64,000 nt of DNA. It comes from Welwitschia mirabilis. Lineage: Eukaryota; Gnetophyta; Gnetopsida; Welwitschiales. Where the stretch lies: positions 135,661,669 to 135,725,668 of the forward strand of contig JBOZIK010000001.1 in assembly GCA_051453625.1 (NCBI GenBank), given 5' to 3'. Position numbers and translations under genes: made by a program. Positions 58,897 through 64,000 of this stretch are shown here, piece by piece. The notes under the pieces are model-generated. The model had not been told where the DNA came from and did no database searches. It saw only the letters and a list, made by a program, of their open reading frames with translations. Numbering within the stretch: position 1 is the first letter of the stretch; the number at the start of each line of letters is the position of its first letter.

Positions 58897-58918
58897 TCCT
58901 TCTAGCACCAACCTATTT
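58897..58918 (-). other. Primer-binding site and leader of element E
   Basis: Minus-strand TTGGTGCTAGAAGGAGGGCC matches the TTGGCGCTAGAAGGAGGG phrase found just inside the 5' LTR of many Tat/Ogre-like gypsy elements. Confidence 0.7.
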
Positions 58919-59030
58919 ATGAGATTCCTTCCCCCCTAATCCTCCCACCCCTAAAATAAATGATGGATTAGTTCAAATGTGATGTGATAATATGTGATTT
59001 GAATGGGTTGGTAACATTTTAATAGTGGGA

Positions 59031-59374
59031 TTTGACTAAAATTGACTAATTTCAACTATTTGATGAAGCTTGACTAAATTTGACTCACTCTGACTAAGTT
59101 TGACAGTTTTGAACTGAGTTTGATTAACTATTTGATGGCTTGGCCAAATTTGAGTATGTTTTACTGACTTTGACTAATTTTGAAAACTTCATATTGATTT
59201 TGCAATGATGTTGACTAAGTTTGATTGTTTGACAAGATGAGTTGGTGTTGACTATTTTTGACTAAGTTTGACTATTTTGATTATTTAACCAAGTTTGACT
59301 AAATTTGACTATGTTAGTCGTAATTTGATATCACTTTGACTAATTTGGTTTGACTTTGTATGACTGAGTTTGAC
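59031..59374 (+). repeat. TTGAC (W-box core) array
   Basis: About 16 TTGAC cores in 344 bp, all on the plus strand, mostly in the form TTTGACTAA. They lie immediately beyond the primer site of element E, where its 5' LTR should be. TTGAC is the core recognised by plant WRKY transcription factors. Whether these are bound is unknown. Confidence 0.7.
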
Positions 59375-59969
59375 ACCTAAAACTATTATGAATTTTTTTT
59401 TAAAAAATAAATCATTCAAGTATTGATTTTACGAATATAAAATTCAGCCCCAATTCAACTATATTCTAAATGGTCAAAATTGTAAATTATAAAGAGAAAT
59501 GAAATTTGGAAAGGAAGTAATAACTAATAACATGTAAATTTTTTTAAATAAAAATCAAGCTAAATGTCTTTTATCAAAACTAAACAAATAAAAGCATTTT
59601 TTAAAAAGCTTTTTAGATAATGCTAGACTCTTATATTGATAAATGGTATTTGATTTGTATGTCAAACAAAAATCATAGACAAAAGAATAAACTCTATAGT
59701 TCATTAAAATTATTTACACATAAAACAATACGTATTGATACACTTTTACTTAGATTTGGTTGGGGAGAGAACACACAGACATTGTTCTTATGAAAGTATA
59801 TACTTTCGTTTTGGAACATGAGGTTTCACAAAGCTTCAGAATTTTAGAGATATTTTAGGGATGGCATCAGATGAATATTCTATAGAAAAAGAGAAAATTA
59901 TGATGATCTGCAAAAACATACGATATAGCAATTTAAAACATATTCTGCAACCAAAGTTAACACTACATG
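59375..59969. other. AT-rich DNA, no gene assigned
   Basis: It may include the start of the element E 5' LTR, but no repeat partner exists in the window to prove it. The frame opening at 59861 is not recognised. Confidence 0.4.
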
Positions 59970-60260
59970 TGTTTGTTCTGTGTTTGTTCTGCACCGTTGG
60001 CTGCCACTTCACTGGCCGATACACTGCGCTGTGTTCTTGCTATCCATTGCCTGCTCTCTTTGCTGTGCGTTTGCTTCTGTTCTCTCCCACATGTTTTGTT
60101 GAAGATTCTTCTCCTCTGTAATGTTGTCACTAGCGTCTCAGTTGGTACCTTTGTTTTCAGTGCACTGCATTCCTTTCCCGTCATCTTTCTTCTCTGTTGT
60201 CTTCTGTCTGTCATTGTTTTCAAGCACCTCCTGTTTGCTCCTACCAAAGGACGGCATAAT
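59970..60260 (+). repeat. Dispersed repeat shared with 38500-38945
   Basis: Same ordered landmarks as the copy that abuts element D. Its overlapping open frames on both strands differ from those of the other copy. Confidence 0.75.
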
Positions 60261-60639
60261 CCTCTCTTTTATCAAGTTACTTAATAAATACTAAATTACA
60301 ATTGAACATCTTAATTAACTAATGCTAATAATTTTTGAATACAATAGATCATACAAATGCTGGTTTACTTGCAGCGTTAAAGAAAATAAAACCTTCATCG
60401 TCAATGCCACCGGTAGCCAAACTGAAACTAACTGTATGGTCCACATTGGTATTGAATCAGGAAATACAAATGACCTGCCAGTGCTTTCTTCATCTTAGGG
60501 TTTCTAGACAACGTTCAATACAAAGAGAGAATGTTAAAAGATAATGGAGTTCCTCCCTTACATAAGCAAAATTATGATATGATGTTCTTCAAAATCTATT
60601 TGCAACATCTCGTTTTCTCTTGGTTTTTCATTTCGTTAC
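60261..60639. other. Unassigned segment with a short open frame
   Basis: A frame at 60335-60544 is open for about 69 codons (TNAGLLAALKKIKPSSSMPP), and a second frame is open over the same bases. I do not recognise either, and neither has a convincing start or splice context. Confidence 0.3.
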
Positions 60640-60651
60640 ATTGAACACAGG

Positions 60652-60892
60652 GGAAACTAAGTACTAAATGCTTGGCAATCCTTGGTAGAGCTTACTTATG
60701 ATTTCATGCTGAATCTAGTGAATGAACACATAGGTGGTCTCTCCAGTTCTGTTAAGCAGTCGTTTTTCCTTGCATCTTCGTAACTTTTCTTTTTTTGTTT
60801 TATGTAATATAATGGGTATGATACCATATAGCTTCACAATGACAATTCACTTTATCATTACTTTGGGTCTCATTTTCTCATTTTCTCTACTT
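60652..60892 (+). pseudogene. atp6: Mitochondrial atp6 fragment in nuclear DNA (NUMT)
   Basis: The plus strand reads NAWQSLVELTYDF from 60667, then LNLVNEHIGGLSSSVKQ, a frame change, and then CNIMGMIPYSFTMTIHFIIT and LGLIFSFS. These are consecutive blocks of plant mitochondrial ATP synthase subunit a, the proton-channel subunit of the F0 sector in the inner membrane. The blocks cover roughly one third of the conserved domain and include no essential C-terminal Arg helix. A TAA at 60658 and a frame shift near 60775 make it non-functional. The 90-codon open frame at 60734-61006 is the second half plus unrelated sequence. Confidence 0.85.
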
Positions 60893-61112
60893 CCAATCCT
60901 AAATCCTTCCTTTGTAAGTGACTCCTCCCTCAAAAAACCAATGTTTTATTTGTTTTCCCCTTTTAAGGAAATCACTGTGAGATCCATCATAAATTTCATC
61001 CTCTAAACCATTAAACTTGAAGCCATTTAAGTGCCCAAATCTCTTCGTGACATTGGCTCCTCTCTTGTTCTTTTCCTATGATCGTTCTCTCTACATTCTA
61101 TTAGAGCTTATA

Positions 61113-61390
61113 CCTACGCAATGCTCCAATCATGGTCAAGGATTTCGAAGGGATTAAGGAAGGATCAAAGTATAGCAATAGAAGACTTCTAAATTGACCT
61201 ACAAAAACATTCACAGAATGACAAAGATAATCAAGATTTCCCCCTTAAAAGATACATGAAAGATAAAATGTCTAGGAAAGAAGCAACGACATAGTTGGTT
61301 ATCAAGAAACTTTAACAACTTGTAGGTCTCTAGCTAGTCTGGATCTGTTAGGTGACATTTTTAATAAATCATATTCTTGATCTATATTCA
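61113..61390 (+). pseudogene. Unrecognised coding-like remnant
   Basis: One frame reads SWSRISKGLRKDQSIAIEDF, KHSQNDKDNQDFPLKRYMKD and KMSRKEATT with five stops, mostly where Gln would fit. It is coding-like, but I cannot name it. It could be a random AT-poor stretch. Confidence 0.25.
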
Positions 61391-61929
61391 TTCTAAAAGT
61401 TTCCTTAAATTATAAGTTTGAAATTTCTTACTTAGTAAGTTGTTAATATGATCCATTCAATAACAACCTTGTTTCAACCCTAGTGTTATACAATAATGAT
61501 GCTTATATCCTTTTCTTATATTAAATTAATGAAAAAAGAAAACTTTAGTACATGTCCCATCTATGCTAAGTTCTCCACCTCTCATGTGTTAACTGCTATT
61601 TCATTTCCTTAGCCATATAAAAAGTATCTTATAATTAATTATGTGTAATATGTCGTGTACACTTAATTGGGTAATATCGTCTCTAACTTATGTATTAGGT
61701 CAAGTTAAATATTAGTAAGATATATGTATCTTAACTATAGTATCCTTCTTATATATGCTTAACACATCTTATAAGCCTATAAAAATTATCTAGATATATT
61801 AATTATTAATGTCATGATATAATTTGAAAAAAATGCCTTTTAAATTCTAGCTAGAGTATTGAATGTCACATCTTGCTATCAGAGCTATGTCAGTTATTTA
61901 CCTTTATTATCCTATTGGATGTTTATAAT

Positions 61930-62955
61930 TAGACACTACAGCTTTCCCAAATTATTAGATGGAATGAAATATCATCCACTTTAATTATCTAGGATTATAC
62001 ATAGTCACAATTTTTGTGGTCGGATGCATAAATGATTGATACATCTTGAAAAGAGATGAATGAAATGCTACTAGATTTAAGACTTAATTTGTTATTACTT
62101 TACTTATGCTTCATTTTTGCTTGAAAGATTTGTGCATGCTTCATTTCAGATTTAACTTTAATAGATGCTTTAGTATCTTTAATGATTTATGCTTGATAAT
62201 AATTTGTTTATCAATTCTAGGTTCTTTGATGATTTAATATGTTCAATTGTATGAAAGATAATGCAATGGAATCTTCTTTGATCATAATTCAATTATGATT
62301 TATGCTTGATCATAATTCATTTGTCAGTCATCTAATTGTATGAAAATGTAATGGAAGCTTCTTTCAATGAATAAGAAATAATTCGAGTCATATTTAAGGA
62401 ATTTAAACAAAAATCAATAATCTTTAAAGCTTAAAATAAGGATTTGAGCATTTAAAGACATTATTGTGATATTTCATTAAAAGAGAAAAATATTTTCATA
62501 TTTCTTGAAAGATCTCAAAAGAATGATGATTTTAAGTTTTAAATACATCTTTGAATTGTTTCCAATGATACATATGCATAAATAGTCATCTTAGACATCA
62601 AATTTCATCATTAGAAAACATTATTCATGCTATTTAGACATAGTTTTCATAGTGACTTTTAGCAGATATGTTTGTTAAATGTCATAGACATCAATAACTT
62701 TGGAAATAGACATCTTTCAAAATCCACAGACAGATTATATAAACATCTAGAAAATCTAAATAAGTTTTAGGTAAAGATACCTATAAGATATTAGAGACAT
62801 CTTCAAAATTGTAAAGATGTTTTTTGCCAATACAAATGTATTCTATAAAGATGTCTGATACATCAAAGGCATTTGTTATATCAAAGACATCTCAGGCTCC
62901 AAAGACATCTTCAATTCAATAAAGAAAATTATAGAGGCTTATTAAGCTTTCACTA
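61930..62955 (+). repeat. 5' LTR of copia E2
   Basis: Aligns with 34304-35260, including the cluster of AGACATCT-type octamers (62670-62915). The left edge is uncertain. GCTATCAGAGCTATGTC at 61875 is an extra primer-site-like phrase just upstream. Confidence 0.7.
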
Positions 62956-63060
62956 ATAAAGAGATATCAAAACATAGAAGATTAATAGATAACTTTAGAA
63001 TCCAGATCTATTAATATTTTTCATTGAAGCAAGTTTATTTTAATTTAGTTTTAAAGTCAT

Positions 63061-64000
63061 GGCCAAGAAAATTCCCAAATGCTCTATATTTTCAATGAAT
63101 CTTAAAATTTTTCATACTGGTCATCCTTAATGAAGTTTTATTATAAATCAATGAATGTTGGAATTGGTAGATAATAGATTTTTCTCTCCTCCAAATTTAA
63201 ATGTACTGAAGATAGAACAGAAGAGGCAATATGATTTGCATCATAAGGAAGATGCATTAGTGAACAAGATAACATGTACTTTAGTATCAAAATTAATTGG
63301 TGCAAGAGCCATTATGAAAGGAATATTAAAGAAGTATTGGGATCAATTTTAATAAGAAGTTAAAGGCATAATTCAAAATAGACAAATCAAACAAATAAGC
63401 ATATAAATGAATTTAATGATCTTCATATTCAAAGAGGTAAATTGGTTAATCATTTTCTTGATAGAATGTATACAACTTTATGAAATTTAAATGAATATGA
63501 TTATGGATTGAGTAATAAGAAAAAGATTGATATGTTGATTCAAATATTCTAAAATGATCATAAATACAAGCAACTCATCATCACCATTCTTTAAACTAAA
63601 GATCTCAGTACTACACTATTAATGAGATAGTTTCTCAATTAAAGATCTTAAAGGACTTGAAAATATGTAATAGCTCAATCAATAATGCATTCTTAGTTAG
63701 AAATCAACATGCTATAAAAGGAAGAAACAACAAAGTAAAGGAAGAATAAATTAGCAATGCCAAAAAGAGTAACAATTACAAAAGTCTCAGATATCTAGAG
63801 GATGCTATTACAATTTTAGAGGATAACAGAGAGGAAGAAGTCCAAATTCAAGAGGTGAAAGATAGATATAGCGGAAAAGGAAATTTATTTTACAATATCT
63901 CTTCATCATATGGACAACCTTCAAGTTAGAAATAAAATAACACTTGGTGTACAAATTGTAAAAGATTAGGTTACACTAAAGATAAATGTTGGTGAAAGGT
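63061..64000 (+). pseudogene. Copia gag of E2
   Basis: The start corresponds to ATG 35361 of E1 but shifts frame early. The clean piece 63155-63352 reads VDNRFFSPPNLNVLKI, HHKEDALVNKITCTLV and ILKKYWDQF. The zinc knuckle at 63948-63989 is CTNCKRLGYTKDKC, with Tyr for the metal-binding His, whereas E1 keeps His. Confidence 0.82.

Larger units (their letters stand above)
51860..58918 (-). mobile_element. Gypsy element E (Tat/Ogre-like leader), no clear LTR pair
   Basis: Minus-strand order from 58918 down is primer site, gag, protease, RT, RNase H, integrase. All parts are decayed, with many stops. A 616-N gap (57101-57716) removes part of gag. No 3' LTR is seen before the 5S-like array. Confidence 0.82.
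61930..64000 (+). mobile_element. Copia element E2, sister of E1, running off the window
   Basis: Same LTR, leader and gag order as 34304-36270. The primer site is more decayed (AGATATCAAAACA near 62960). Only LTR and gag are inside the window. Confidence 0.82.

Noticed and set aside
59963-60284. Overlapping 86-, 94- and 105-codon frames on both strands
   Set aside because: They lie in the dispersed repeat shared with 38500-38945, where the corresponding frames are not conserved. Low-complexity Cys/Leu/Ser content.
61870-61890. GCTATCAGAGCTATGTC as a copia primer-binding site
   Set aside because: It resembles the initiator-tRNA site, but no LTR end precedes it and the E2 LTR follows it. It may be a leftover of another element; not called.

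Overview
This window reads as nuclear DNA of a land plant with a large, repeat-choked genome. The base composition is strongly AT-rich, almost every protein-like stretch is a decayed LTR retrotransposon of plant Ty1/copia or Ty3/gypsy type, and the few non-TE remnants are plant-like: an SmB retropseudogene, a receptor-kinase pseudogene, plant mitochondrial trnY and atp6 pieces, and 5S rRNA-like tandem units. I found no intact protein-coding gene. The species cannot be named from this sequence. All identifications come from reading translations and motifs by eye. No database search was run.

Layout. 0.9-2.1 kb: a copia gag remnant followed directly by a polypurine tract and an LTR, with no pol. 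3.8-27.0 kb: a minus-strand gypsy element (A) whose 5' LTR was split by a second, 15.5-kb minus-strand gypsy element (B). Both have recognisable LTR ends, primer sites and decayed 5-bp target duplications. B carries gag, protease, RT, RNase H and integrase, a misplaced second RT copy, a 3' open frame resembling the 'putative plant transposon protein' family (PF20167-like), and a truncated mitochondrial-type tRNA-Tyr inside only one of its LTRs. 27.6-29.0 kb: a minus-strand receptor-like kinase pseudogene with a (GAA)21 tract, followed by a perfect 32-bp palindrome. 31.2-31.7 kb: the SmB retropseudogene, a GC-rich island. 34.3-38.4 kb: a truncated copia element (E1). A sister copy (E2) runs off the right end from 61.9 kb.

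38.9-46.9 kb: copia element D with two ~1.5-kb LTRs. Its pol is replaced by a second PF20167-like frame. 47.6-48.8 kb: a gypsy integrase tail related to B. 49.0-51.25 kb: eight to nine tandem ~240-290-bp units whose core resembles the 5S rRNA internal promoter, one of them invaded by a gypsy gag fragment. 51.9-58.9 kb: minus-strand gypsy element E, bordered by a dense TTGAC array. 60.65-60.9 kb: a mitochondrial atp6 fragment.

There are eight N-runs plus one larger gap, so several elements are incomplete. At least one gap (16694-16793) is flanked by the same 54 bp on both sides and is probably an assembly artefact. Recurring decay signatures are TAG stops where Gln is expected and Asp-to-Asn changes at catalytic sites, as expected of long-methylated, silenced repeats. 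Four of the retroelement families each carry their own cluster of short repeated motifs in LTRs or leader DNA. I regard these clusters, the 5S-like array and the two PF20167-like frames as the most interesting content.
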